Assembly (NCBI GenBank): GCA_032718475.1
Contig: JAUCBJ010008823.1
Location: 1 to 64,000, forward strand
Source of the DNA: Nemertoderma westbladi
Taxonomy: Eukaryota > Xenacoelomorpha > Nemertodermatida > Nemertodermatidae
Direction: 5' to 3'
Length of the DNA stretch: 64,000 nucleotides
In this document: piece by piece, positions 55,743 to 64,000 of the stretch
Layout: each line of letters starts with the position of its first letter
How positions within the stretch are numbered: position 1 is the stretch's first letter
Position numbers and translations under genes: made by a program
Notes under the pieces: generated by a model
Databases searched by the model: none
Seen by the model: only the letters and a program-made list of their open reading frames with translations
Told to the model about the DNA's origin: nothing

Positions 55743-58700
55743 TTATTTACTAATATTAGTTGGAGATTTGTAGTCTCCAGACTCGTTACGAGTCTCTTCA
55801 AGAAGTACGAGACGTTGAGTCGGTCTGTCTACTGTACGACCGTCAATTGTCCGTACCGTTACATTTCTTGTCACTCCATCCATAGATGGATGTGTGTCTA
55901 AAATTACACCTGTTATCCAGAAGCGTCTTTTTAGATTCACTTCTGCTAACAGCACGTGATCTCCCGGCTTTAATGCGCGGGTGTTATTGTACCAGTTTGT
56001 TCTGGCAGAAATAGAGGGCAAATAATGGTTTTGCCATATTTCCCAGAATTTGTTAGCTAGTAGTTGCGTGATTTTCCACGCTTTTCTACCGTAGCTATCG
56101 CCTTCCATTGGAATAGAAATAGGCGTCAAAGTTGTCGGTGCCTGCATAAGCAGGTGTGCCGGTGTCAAAGCAAACTGAGATTGTTTGTCATCGGGTACTA
56201 ATACTATTGGTCTAGTATTTAGTATTGCCTCGATTTCAACAAACAGTGTTGTCAGTTGGTCGTCTGTCAATATGTGGTTTACTGGAATGACCTTTGCCAT
56301 TGCCGTTTTGATAGATCTAATCAATCTCTCCCAGACTCCGCCTCTCCATGGACTATCTGGAGGATTAAACTTCCAAACAATCTTGTAAGGATGTAGTTCG
56401 TTTGAGATTTGATCATGATCTAATTTCTTAAAGGCTCTAGCAATCTCATTTCGAGCACCAACAAAGTTTGTCCCTTGGTCTGAGTACAAGCACTTCACTA
56501 GTCCGCGTCTAGCGATAAATCGCCGCAATGCTAGTATAAACGCGTTGGTGGAAAGATCCATCACACGTTCAATATGAACTGCCCTACTGGACATACATGT
56601 GAAAATCAGTCCCCAGCGTTTTACTAGTATACGTCCACGTTTCGTATGTATGGGACCAAAGCAATCAATTCCAGTCTCTGTAAAAGGTGGTCTGAATGCT
56701 TGAAGTCGTGCTTGTGGAAGTTCACTCATTTCTTGGGTACCTATTCTAGAATGTACCTTTTTACAAATAATACACGTACGTGTCACTGAACTTAACGCTT
56801 TACTGGGTCTAATTAATACAAATCTTGTACGTAAGTAGGAAAGACAGTGGTGTCTTCCAGCGTGTTTCAGATGTAAATGTGCGTCCAGTATCATTGCACG
56901 TTGTAGTTCGTGATGCTGTGGTATTATTATTGGGTATCTAAAGTTTGTGTTAAAGTCAATGTTTTGAAGCCGAGATTTATGACAAATTAAGCCATTATAA
57001 ATAATCGGACTCCAACTCAGTATTGGTGACGACTTGATTGGTTGACCTTGATTTATAGATGTGAATTCGCGCGCGAAATATCGCAGTTGGTAATGGCGAA
57101 TTAATTTAATTTCACACCTGTCAATCTCAGCCAATGTAAGCCGACGTGTAAAGTCTCGTTTGCCTTTAACGTATTGTACAAAACGTACAATCCACGCTAA
57201 TTTTCGGCAAGCGTTTGTCCAAGAGTCTGTTAAGTTTACAATACGGTCGACGTGAGTATTTGTGACGTCATCAGGTAAGTCAATGGAGAATTTGGAAGGT
57301 TTTGATTTACTAGAAGGGCCCACGGGTCCGCCGGTAAGTATTCCCTTGTTGACTGTTGATCCGTCCGGGTCTACAAGTAATTTGTCCTTCTTCGTCTTCT
57401 TACCTTGGTTGTCAGTACTTTGTAAGTCGATCGTTAATGGTGGTTTGAACTCTATGGGGTCAGTGGGTTTCGGTAAACTTATTTTTCTGCCGATATTAAT
57501 CCCGGGTCTCACCATAGGTTGCAAGTTTGGTATGTCTCTTGAGCGCAAAGTAACACCTGTATTTACAATAGCGTAGGTACTACCCACATCTGTAATACAT
57601 GAGGTTTCACCGTGCTTATGGTTGCTCAAGTGTGTCAAAATTGGTAGTTTGTCAATACAAGGCCGCTCCAATAGGGAAACTGCGGCTTTACTATTTGTCA
57701 ATATGTTACTAGTGTCTGGTAGAACATTTTGTGACATGTCTGGTAAAATGTTTCGCGGAACATCCGGCGAAATATCTAGTGATGTGTCTGGCAAAACGTC
57801 TGGTTGACCGTCTAGTAACGTATCTGGTTGTTTGTCAATAGAAGGCCGCTCCAATAGAGAAACTGCGGCTTTACTATTTGTCAGTATGTCACTAGTGTCT
57901 GGTAGAACATTTTGTGACATGTCTGGCAAAATGTCTGGTTGAACGTCTGGTAATGTGTCTGTTTGACCGTCTGGCGATATGTCTGGTGTAGAAAGGCTCG
58001 TAAGTCTTCCGTTCTTGACCTTTGAAGTTATCGCTTTCCATTTCGCCTTCGGTTTTTTCTTGAGTTTAGCCGCCGTCCTTTTCTTTGCTTTCCCTTTCTT
58101 TGGTTTTTTAATTTCCGCGTCTTTAGGGATATTGTTAGACTTGTTGTCGTATAGTGGCGGCCAATGTTGTATTGATCCCTGCAAGAACCGTGGTCCGTGC
58201 TGCCAAAATTCTTTGTTCTCCGGTTTACAGAATTCCTCAGGCATCATTCCTCGCGACGCAATATCGGCTGGGTTTTGTGGTCCGGGACAATGTCGCCAAT
58301 CTTCTTTTATTGAACGGTCTAGAATTTCCGCGCGACGGTTAGCTACGAATGTCTTGAATTCAAGTATGTCGTTGTTTATGTAAAATAAAACCAACGTCGC
58401 GTCAGTCCAATAAAATATCTGTAAACTTGACTGTAGTTCTGTCTGTATAAGGTTCACAATTGTGGTTGACAGGGTTGCGGCTTGTAGCTCAGCTCGTGGT
58501 GTCGTCATATACTTAGTAGGCATTGTTTTTGCCTTAGAAGTAATGAGCGAAACATCGAATTCTTCTGAGTCTACTTGTCTGCGCAAGTACGCTGCCACAC
58601 CAAAGCCGTTGTCACTGGCGTCGGAAAAACAATGTAATTCCAAGTTGTCAGGAAATGTTGTTTGTAATGGAAAGTATACTCTGGGTATGGAATAATCCTC

Positions 58701-61700
58701 TAACGAAGATAATTCTGCCTCCCAGGTTTTCCATAAGTCCACTTGGTCTGATGAGATCGGCTCGTCCCATGTTAGTCCATCCTTCCAAATACTGCGCATA
58801 TAAATTCTGGCTTGCAGTATTATTGGACTGATGAATCCTAATGGATCGAACAATCGGCTCAATTTTGACAAGCATGATCTCTTTGTCAGTGTGTTTTCTT
58901 GACTGTCCAGTCTCACCTTCACTCGAAAGTTGTCCGTGTTTGGGTCCCAAAAGAGCCCCAACACCTTGGTCGTCGGTAGTGGTTCGAACTCTAGGTCTAT
59001 GTCACCACCTCCACGCTCAGTCGTTCCGAATGAGTCTACTAATTCGGCACTGTTTGAGGCGAATTTGGTGAGGTTGAAACCTCCGCCCGCTAAGCAGTCC
59101 CGTAATTGATGTGCTACTGTTATAGCACGTTCTACTGTGTCACAACTCTGTAAACCGTCGTCGACGTAAAAGTCACGTTCCACAATCTTAATTATCTCTG
59201 GGTCATACATGTGTTTCTGATCCCTAGCGGCTTGCTTTAGGGCGTACATCGTACAGTTTGGGCTGTCCCTGGCACCGAAAACGCGAACTTGCATTTGGTA
59301 AGTCGCCGGTGGTAGACTTAAGTCTCCTTCCGGGTACCAGAGGAACCTCAAACTGTCTCTGTCTCGCTCTAACGCTCTCACTTGGTGAAACATAGCTTCG
59401 ACGTCGCAAGTAAAAGCTACTTGACGCTGACGGAAGCGCATAATCACCCCCATAAGATAATTATTCATGTTTGGTCCATCCATCAACTCGCTATTGAGGG
59501 ACATTCCCTCAAACAGAGCCGCACAGTCATTGACTACACGTACTTTGTCTGGTTTGTCGGGGTGTCTCACGAAGTGATGTGGCAAGTAGTATGTTTGGTC
59601 AGTCACTATCTCCGGGTTAGTCATTCGGATAGCGTATCCCTTGGACAAATACGTCTCCATCTGAGTGTTATACTGCAGATGGGCTTTCTCGTCCTTTAAT
59701 AGACGTTGTCGTATTGAGTGTAGTCGTCTTAAAGCTAGTGGATAGTTATTTATAAGTTTAGGACTTTGGCTACGCCATAACATCCCTACCTCATAATGTC
59801 CGTCTTTCGTCTGGCGGATAGTATCTTCCATGATCTTCAAAGATTGTTTCTCCTGTTCCGACATACATGGTTCGTAGCTACCAGGTTCAGCTGTATCTTG
59901 TTCTAACCACCTGATAGTCTTCTCCGTTAATTCTTTGTCCAGTGCAGCTTGTTCCACTTGATGATTTCTTAACGCGTCATCATCGATATCGACGGGTATT
60001 GTTGAGGTTATTGGGGTAGGTAGACTCGCAAGCCTTCCGGCGTTATCATCTGTCGTCGATGGAATCTCTGGCTGACTCGTCTTCTCCCCAAGTTCTAAAC
60101 TCACCTGGTTGATTAGCTGCTCCTTGTGACTTATCATACTAGTTACACATCTGTCATGTTTTGTCAAATGTAGTGTAGTATGGTCCACGTCGTGTGAAAA
60201 GGAATGAATTGAATTTGTAGTTAATAAACTACATGTACTTTGTACATCGTCTTCCTCGTCACTTATGTCTAGTGTGCGCACAGGCGCTCGAGTATACCAC
60301 CCTATCGGTGTTCTACAGGCGTATGCGTTTCCCGCTACGACTGCCGATGGTCTGGTTTCCCACACTTGATGTAGGTTGAATTGGTCTGTCCCGATCAGCA
60401 TGGCTACCGATCTATAATTGACAGGACATTCAGGTACACCAAGGTGTCTGAAATACTTACGGTCCTCCAAGGATTGTTCTGGGACAGGACCTAGTAGGTT
60501 ACTAAAGTCCTTGGTGGCCGCAAAAGTCAAATCCTTAAAGGGTAACAAAGACCTCTCCTTTTCGCTGTGTTGCGATTTCGGAAGAAGAGTGTCTAAGTTT
60601 AACTTAACTCGTGTCACTGGTATTGCACGTTGTCCGTGCATACTACTTACGGTGTAACTGACGCGCTTACCTTGTCTGAGATCCGTCACGACATCAGCTA
60701 TCTGCTCATCCACGTAGCTGTGAGATGAGGCTGAATCCAGGATAGCGTAGATTCTCTTGCTCCCTTTTGTGCCAGTAATCTTAATCGGAATTACACTGAA
60801 ACCCTTTAGTTGGTCAGTCGTCAGAAGCGCGATCGATGGTTGTTCGTCTCCATCTGAATATACGTCGTCGTCTTCCGACTCTTCGTCCGACGATCCGGAT
60901 TGTTCTGAGAAGCAATCCTTAATATGTGTCACGAAGGTTGGAGTCATTTTCGATTCTCGATTCTTGTAGGCCGTATTACATTTCGCTGCTGCTTCCGGGT
61001 GTTCCCTGGCGAAGCGTTTTGTCGGCGTGTGGCTGTCTGTGTGGAGCAGACCGTCGTGGTTGCGTCCACAGGATGGACAAGTGTCGGTATTTGGGCAATC
61101 TTTGCGGACGTGTCCGTGTCGCGTACACCGCCAACAAGAGTCCAATGGTCGTATCTGCAGCCGTCGTTCTTCCGAGTTTAACTCGCGAAACTGTCGACAA
61201 CCTCTCAACTTGTGACCGATATACCGCTTGCCTAAATGCTCGCAGTATTGGCAGCTGCTGAAGTCTGTACTGAGTTGCTGTCTAGTCTGTTTTATTCCAA
61301 TGGGCGCGGATACCCTACTACCGTCCGAGAATTGTCGTGTTTCCGTCAGTGTGGCGTAAGTGGCCGTCTTGGTGGATGTTGTCTGGGGTTTTTGTCGGTT
61401 TGAGGATGGCAAGGTGATTCCTTCTGCTATGATGTGCTGGTCAGTGTAGTTGGATCGAGTTTCTACCACTGCTTCCCTGGATATCAAAAGGTACACATCT
61501 TCCAGTTTTAAGAATCCACCCCGCTCTTCCCGCTGGTATTCGATCTTCCTCCACTCCCGACGAAGTCGATGGTGGAGTCGTCCTATGATCTTTAATAGGA
61601 CTGTAGGGGTATTCCCGTAGTCAAGTTGTCCAATGGATCTCAAAGTAGTGATAGCGTTCTTTATTTCGTCAGCCAGTTTCAATAAGTCGACGGGTTTAGT

Positions 61701-63170
61701 AATAGCCCCTCCCTTACAGAGTTCCTCTATCACTGACCTGGCCATGCTGACTGTACCTCCGTAGATCGAAGTTAAACGATCGTACGCTAGTTCGAAGGCG
61801 TCCGGTACACCAATGAAGGTCTCCGCCAAACGTTTAGGTTCTCCCGACAACGTTTGAAGCAGGTAATTAAACTTCTCCCGTGATGTAAAGGCGCACACGG
61901 CGATCTGAGATTCGATATAGTCTACGAAAGTGTGCCAGTGTTTTGAGCTACCGGAAAACTTAGGTGGTTGTTGCACCGGTAGTCCTTGTCTAGCTGCGAA
62001 TTTCGCTATTTCCTCGGCAACGTTCAGAGTTTCACGTCCTTGGTTGGTAATCTGGTTGATGTCCCTTCTTGGCGCTTTTCCCTGATACGAAGTATTGGTC
62101 GATGGTATTTGTCTTTGCAGAACCTTTGGGTTTCTATTGTGTTCGAATTCGGAATTTCTCGAACTGTCGGTGTGAACTTCCTCCAAGCGTTCCTCGATCT
62201 GGGCCAACTTGTTGACAACTGGTCGCAGAATGTCGGCAAACTGTTGTGAACTGATTGCGTCCGTTGGTTGTAACGCCTTCTGTGTTGGTGTATTTTGTGG
62301 AGGATTGTCTACAAAGGAGTTATCTGAACGCTCGCGTTTATATTCATCGGCCGCCCCTGTTCTAAATACCTCGCGTTTCGGGTAATCCGATTCGCTCGAA
62401 GTACTACTATCATCTGGATATGGTGGTCGACGTGCTCGCGTCCATTGCGTCGTACGAATTCTAACGTTTCGTTTCGGAACATCGTCCACTGTTCTCCGTT
62501 GTTCGGTAGGCTCACAAGTCTTCCTCGAAGTCGTAGATTGCGATGTAAACTGGTTGAACGGTCGCTTATCCACTGGTCTCCGTTGTTCGGTAGGCTCACA
62601 AGTCTTCCTCGAAGTCGTAGATTGCGATGTAAACTGGTTGAACGGTCGCGTATCCACTAGTCTCCGTTGTTCGGTAGGCTCACAAGTCTTCCTCGAAGTC
62701 GTAGATTGCGATGTAAACTGGTTGAACGGTCGCGTATCCACTGGTCTCCGTTGTTCGGTAGGCTCACAAGTCTTCCTCGAAGTCGTAGATTGCGATGTAA
62801 ACTGGTTGAACGGTGGTCGGACAACAGCGTTTGAATCCAAAGGCCTTGTAGGCCTAAACGTCATTGGGTACGTGTAGTGCGTAACGAGTTTTGGTGTCGA
62901 AGGTGGACTCACCTGTTTTGTCGTCAGTAGTGCAGGTCCAGTCAACAAACTACTACGATCTGTAATCGGTGGGTTACTTACCTTGACTTTCAAAATAGGC
63001 GACGACGTTGCTCTTGAATTTGTCCGGAATAACCAACCTGTGTTCCATCGCACCATGGATAGGAGAAATATCACTACTACCCGCAATCGAAACAGGTTCC
63101 TTAGTTGTAACTGGTGCGAACATAGGGGTTCACTTGTGTCTTTCTGGGCTCCTCCCCGAGGCGCACCCAC
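55743..63170 (-). CDS. BEL/Pao gag-pol polyprotein, 2,475 codons
   Basis: One uninterrupted frame. Order and approximate residues: a Ser/Thr/Arg-rich head with four 28-residue repeats (115-230); a Pao-type gag core starting at the PPKFSGSS block (400-560); Cys/His zinc motifs (CQYC near 642, then CWRC-x4-H-x4-C near 681-694); a retroviral-type aspartic protease with DSA instead of the usual DSG/DTG (near 811); reverse transcriptase with the first acidic motif (TCDVEAMFHQV, about 1254) and the YVDD box (about 1336); RNase H (CFSDASDNG, about 1517); a Lys-rich and then Pro/Asp-repeat linker (about 1680-1860); and integrase with an HHCC zinc site (about 2098-2135) and D, D, E at about 2168, 2229 and 2279 (GIDCFGP, YSDQGTNF, VWERL). 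The C-terminal domain is typical of Pao integrases. The frame is longer than usual, mainly through the two repeat regions. The first ATG may be in the leader; later Met codons (for example near residue 103) are alternatives. Confidence 0.92.
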   Translation of the reverse strand: MGAPRGGAQKDTSEPLCSHQLQLRNLFRLRVVVIFLLSMVRWNTGWLFRTNSRATSSPILKVKVSNPPITDRSSLLTGPALLTTKQVSPPSTPKLVTHYTYPMTFRPTRPLDSNAVVRPPFNQFTSQSTTSRKTCEPTEQRRPVDTRPFNQFTSQSTTSRKTCEPTEQRRLVDTRPFNQFTSQSTTSRKTCEPTEQRRPVDKRPFNQFTSQSTTSRKTCEPTEQRRTVDDVPKRNVRIRTTQWTRARRPPYPDDSSTSSESDYPKREVFRTGAADEYKRERSDNSFVDNPPQNTPTQKALQPTDAISSQQFADILRPVVNKLAQIEERLEEVHTDSSRNSEFEHNRNPKVLQRQIPSTNTSYQGKAPRRDINQITNQGRETLNVAEEIAKFAARQGLPVQQPPKFSGSSKHWHTFVDYIESQIAVCAFTSREKFNYLLQTLSGEPKRLAETFIGVPDAFELAYDRLTSIYGGTVSMARSVIEELCKGGAITKPVDLLKLADEIKNAITTLRSIGQLDYGNTPTVLLKIIGRLHHRLRREWRKIEYQREERGGFLKLEDVYLLISREAVVETRSNYTDQHIIAEGITLPSSNRQKPQTTSTKTATYATLTETRQFSDGSRVSAPIGIKQTRQQLSTDFSSCQYCEHLGKRYIGHKLRGCRQFRELNSEERRLQIRPLDSCWRCTRHGHVRKDCPNTDTCPSCGRNHDGLLHTDSHTPTKRFAREHPEAAAKCNTAYKNRESKMTPTFVTHIKDCFSEQSGSSDEESEDDDVYSDGDEQPSIALLTTDQLKGFSVIPIKITGTKGSKRIYAILDSASSHSYVDEQIADVVTDLRQGKRVSYTVSSMHGQRAIPVTRVKLNLDTLLPKSQHSEKERSLLPFKDLTFAATKDFSNLLGPVPEQSLEDRKYFRHLGVPECPVNYRSVAMLIGTDQFNLHQVWETRPSAVVAGNAYACRTPIGWYTRAPVRTLDISDEEDDVQSTCSLLTTNSIHSFSHDVDHTTLHLTKHDRCVTSMISHKEQLINQVSLELGEKTSQPEIPSTTDDNAGRLASLPTPITSTIPVDIDDDALRNHQVEQAALDKELTEKTIRWLEQDTAEPGSYEPCMSEQEKQSLKIMEDTIRQTKDGHYEVGMLWRSQSPKLINNYPLALRRLHSIRQRLLKDEKAHLQYNTQMETYLSKGYAIRMTNPEIVTDQTYYLPHHFVRHPDKPDKVRVVNDCAALFEGMSLNSELMDGPNMNNYLMGVIMRFRQRQVAFTCDVEAMFHQVRALERDRDSLRFLWYPEGDLSLPPATYQMQVRVFGARDSPNCTMYALKQAARDQKHMYDPEIIKIVERDFYVDDGLQSCDTVERAITVAHQLRDCLAGGGFNLTKFASNSAELVDSFGTTERGGGDIDLEFEPLPTTKVLGLFWDPNTDNFRVKVRLDSQENTLTKRSCLSKLSRLFDPLGFISPIILQARIYMRSIWKDGLTWDEPISSDQVDLWKTWEAELSSLEDYSIPRVYFPLQTTFPDNLELHCFSDASDNGFGVAAYLRRQVDSEEFDVSLITSKAKTMPTKYMTTPRAELQAATLSTTIVNLIQTELQSSLQIFYWTDATLVLFYINNDILEFKTFVANRRAEILDRSIKEDWRHCPGPQNPADIASRGMMPEEFCKPENKEFWQHGPRFLQGSIQHWPPLYDNKSNNIPKDAEIKKPKKGKAKKRTAAKLKKKPKAKWKAITSKVKNGRLTSLSTPDISPDGQTDTLPDVQPDILPDMSQNVLPDTSDILTNSKAAVSLLERPSIDKQPDTLLDGQPDVLPDTSLDISPDVPRNILPDMSQNVLPDTSNILTNSKAAVSLLERPCIDKLPILTHLSNHKHGETSCITDVGSTYAIVNTGVTLRSRDIPNLQPMVRPGINIGRKISLPKPTDPIEFKPPLTIDLQSTDNQGKKTKKDKLLVDPDGSTVNKGILTGGPVGPSSKSKPSKFSIDLPDDVTNTHVDRIVNLTDSWTNACRKLAWIVRFVQYVKGKRDFTRRLTLAEIDRCEIKLIRHYQLRYFAREFTSINQGQPIKSSPILSWSPIIYNGLICHKSRLQNIDFNTNFRYPIIIPQHHELQRAMILDAHLHLKHAGRHHCLSYLRTRFVLIRPSKALSSVTRTCIICKKVHSRIGTQEMSELPQARLQAFRPPFTETGIDCFGPIHTKRGRILVKRWGLIFTCMSSRAVHIERVMDLSTNAFILALRRFIARRGLVKCLYSDQGTNFVGARNEIARAFKKLDHDQISNELHPYKIVWKFNPPDSPWRGGVWERLIRSIKTAMAKVIPVNHILTDDQLTTLFVEIEAILNTRPIVLVPDDKQSQFALTPAHLLMQAPTTLTPISIPMEGDSYGRKAWKITQLLANKFWEIWQNHYLPSISARTNWYNNTRALKPGDHVLLAEVNLKRRFWITGVILDTHPSMDGVTRNVTVRTIDGRTVDRPTQRLVLLEETRNESGDYKSPTNISK
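57580..58030 (-). repeat. Pro-Asp repeat linker between RNase H and integrase
   Basis: Inside the polyprotein, units such as QPDILPDMSQNVLPDTS and TNSKAAVSLLERP occur twice each, about 190 bp apart (AAGGCCGCTCCAATAG near 57659 and 57842). It is a recent in-frame duplication in a disordered linker. A motif copy (57995-58010, read as GRLTS) lies at its upstream edge. Confidence 0.75.
57995..58010 (-). promoter_or_regulatory. recurrent 16-nt motif inside gag-pol, linker copy
   Basis: Sense GGAAGACTTACGAGCC, translated GRLTS; the flank TTTC is shared with the non-coding copies. Confidence 0.55.
60023..60038 (-). promoter_or_regulatory. recurrent 16-nt motif inside gag-pol, before RT
   Basis: Sense GGAAGGCTTGCGAGTC, translated GRLAS; one transition on each side of the core keeps the pairing symmetry. 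Confidence 0.5.
62484..62822 (-). repeat. four 84-bp repeats in the gag head, each with the 16-nt motif
   Basis: Units of 28 codons (RPFNQFTSQSTTSRKT, then CEPTEQRR) are almost identical. The motif copies are at 62509, 62593, 62677 and 62761. Here the motif is read as RKTCEPT, a different frame from the GRLAS copies elsewhere. Confidence 0.9.
62976..62982 (-). promoter_or_regulatory. strong 5' splice site near the start of gag-pol
   Basis: Sense CAAG|GTAAGT, a consensus donor inside the first 65 codons. A second, CAG|GTGAGT, lies near 62910-62915. Together with the acceptor-like site before ORF2 these could produce spliced subgenomic RNAs. Use is not proven. Confidence 0.45.
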
Positions 63171-64000
63171 GAGGCAGACACCTTTCCACCACCCCTGGGG
63201 CCAGTCCGACAGATGTTATTATCAGACCGGGCCAGAGGGTGGCCTGATGCTTCCCGGGTTCTGTTTTCGGTCCCCCGATCACACCAGCACAGCTCGTCGA
63301 ACGTGTAGCCAGATGGGCGGCTACTGTCAACTTACTGTGGCCTGACTGTACATTGAGCCAACTCAAAGTATAACAAAGAGTCAACCGGCAGGTGAACCAG
63401 TCGATAGCGATCGAGCACCAAGGTCGCCCTTGGGCCTAACCGACGGTCTTGTCCCAAGCGGGCTTGCGCTACCCAACATGGAATATTGACACGTTTTCAC
63501 CTGCCTCGCCGGCAATATTGAGGGGAAGTAAGTTCCACAAACAATATTGACTAGCTCGAAAGCTAGGAACAAGTAACCACTTACCCGTCCTGTACACGTG
63601 TACTCAACAGATGTTCACGAAATCAAGTACACTATGGTAAACACAAAATCTGACACATACCATGCACACACAAATGACATAATCGGGTAAGACAAAATCG
63701 GGGTCAAAATCGGGAAAGACAAAATCGGAAGGGACAAAATTGTATCGACCGGAGGCAAATCGAGAGTACTTTATTTTACCGACAGGGTAAAATAACTTTG
63801 TGTGCACAAAGTATGCTGGGGCGCAGTAAAGTATGGTCCTACTAATACCAGCGGCGTCTGGTCCAACTGACAAGGGTTCCCATACCCACTCGCAGTGGCC
63901 ACACATACAATCACGTGTACTCACGTACCCACAGCAACAGAAAACTCAAGACCCGACGGTTTATTCCAATGCCACCAAAGACCAAGTCAGCTGAACATGG
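63171..64000 (-). other. retroelement leader or 5' LTR region, unresolved
   Basis: No protein domain. At 63676-63745 a short GACAAAATCGG tandem repeat makes the minus-strand frame at 63604-63924 look open. No repeat of this sequence was found in the 3' region, so I cannot place an LTR edge or primer binding site. Confidence 0.4.

Larger units (their letters stand above)
48870..63500 (-). mobile_element. large BEL/Pao-type retroelement with extra 3' cistrons; ends unresolved
   Basis: Reading on the minus strand: a 2,475-codon gag-pol frame, a 660-bp gap, then 128-aa, 69-aa, 793-aa and about 256-aa frames in the same direction. A 16-nt motif shared by the gag-pol frame, the gap, the 793-aa frame and the sequence after the last frame argues that all belong to one element. 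The span of at least 14.5 kb is large for BEL/Pao elements, which are usually 5-10 kb, though about 2 kb (50.0-52.1 kb) is a later insertion. LTRs, primer binding site and polypurine tract were not identified; the 5' LTR may start beyond the window. The limits given are those of the last motif and the likely leader. Confidence 0.55.

Noticed and set aside
58841-61261. Plus-strand frames of 70-111 codons opposite gag-pol
   Set aside because: They are antisense shadows of the polyprotein.
63604-63924. 106-codon minus-strand frame
   Set aside because: It is low complexity, produced by a GACAAAATCGG tandem repeat; no domain.

Overview
The window is animal genomic DNA. Spliced host exons, a Maverick/Polinton, a BEL/Pao retroelement, Helitron-like ends and many minisatellites point to a repeat-rich invertebrate metazoan. 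The sequence alone does not let me name the phylum. There is no bacterial gene organisation.

Layout. 1-6.5 kb: non-coding, with a 42-bp minisatellite, a G-rich minisatellite, a 468-bp GATC-rich satellite and a 38-bp minisatellite. 7,010-22,770: one Maverick/Polinton with 6-bp target duplications (TACAGT) and long terminal inverted repeats that are themselves foldbacks. It keeps a protein-primed family B DNA polymerase (one frameshift), a small ORF with a TBP-like stretch, a broken zinc-finger gene, a two-exon gene and an intact 569-codon gene on the minus strand. I found no integrase, packaging ATPase or protease in it. 22.8-26.0 kb: dispersed and tandem repeats. 26.0-43.8 kb: the last three visible coding exons of a TBC-domain RabGAP of the TBC1D30 type. 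The 14.5-kb intron after the first of these is almost entirely about 244 copies of a 57-bp unit, which is a copy of the exon end plus its 5' splice site. 43.8-45.8 kb: a 22-bp minisatellite starting just after the TBC1D30 stop codon. 45.9-48.5 kb: no gene seen.

48.9-63.5 kb, minus strand: an unusually large BEL/Pao-type retroelement. A single 2,475-codon gag-protease-RT-RNase H-integrase frame is followed, in the position where retroviruses keep env and accessory genes, by four more frames: a 128-aa coiled protein, a 69-aa Cys-rich frame, a 793-aa protein that looks like a DEDD 3'-5' exonuclease with three CCHC zinc knuckles, and a basic RG-rich protein with an in-frame stop. A 16-nt motif (GGAAGACTYGYGAGCC on the sense strand) recurs ten times in one orientation across the element. 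It lies in two different reading frames and in non-coding DNA. A separate integrase-like pseudogene (plus strand, about 50.6-51.4 kb) interrupts the 3' part. LTRs were not found; the 5' one may lie beyond base 64,000.

How things fit together: the host gene runs left to right and hosts or neighbours the mobile elements. The two most unusual items are the retroelement with an exonuclease-like cistron and dispersed motif, and the intronic array built from an authentic splice junction.
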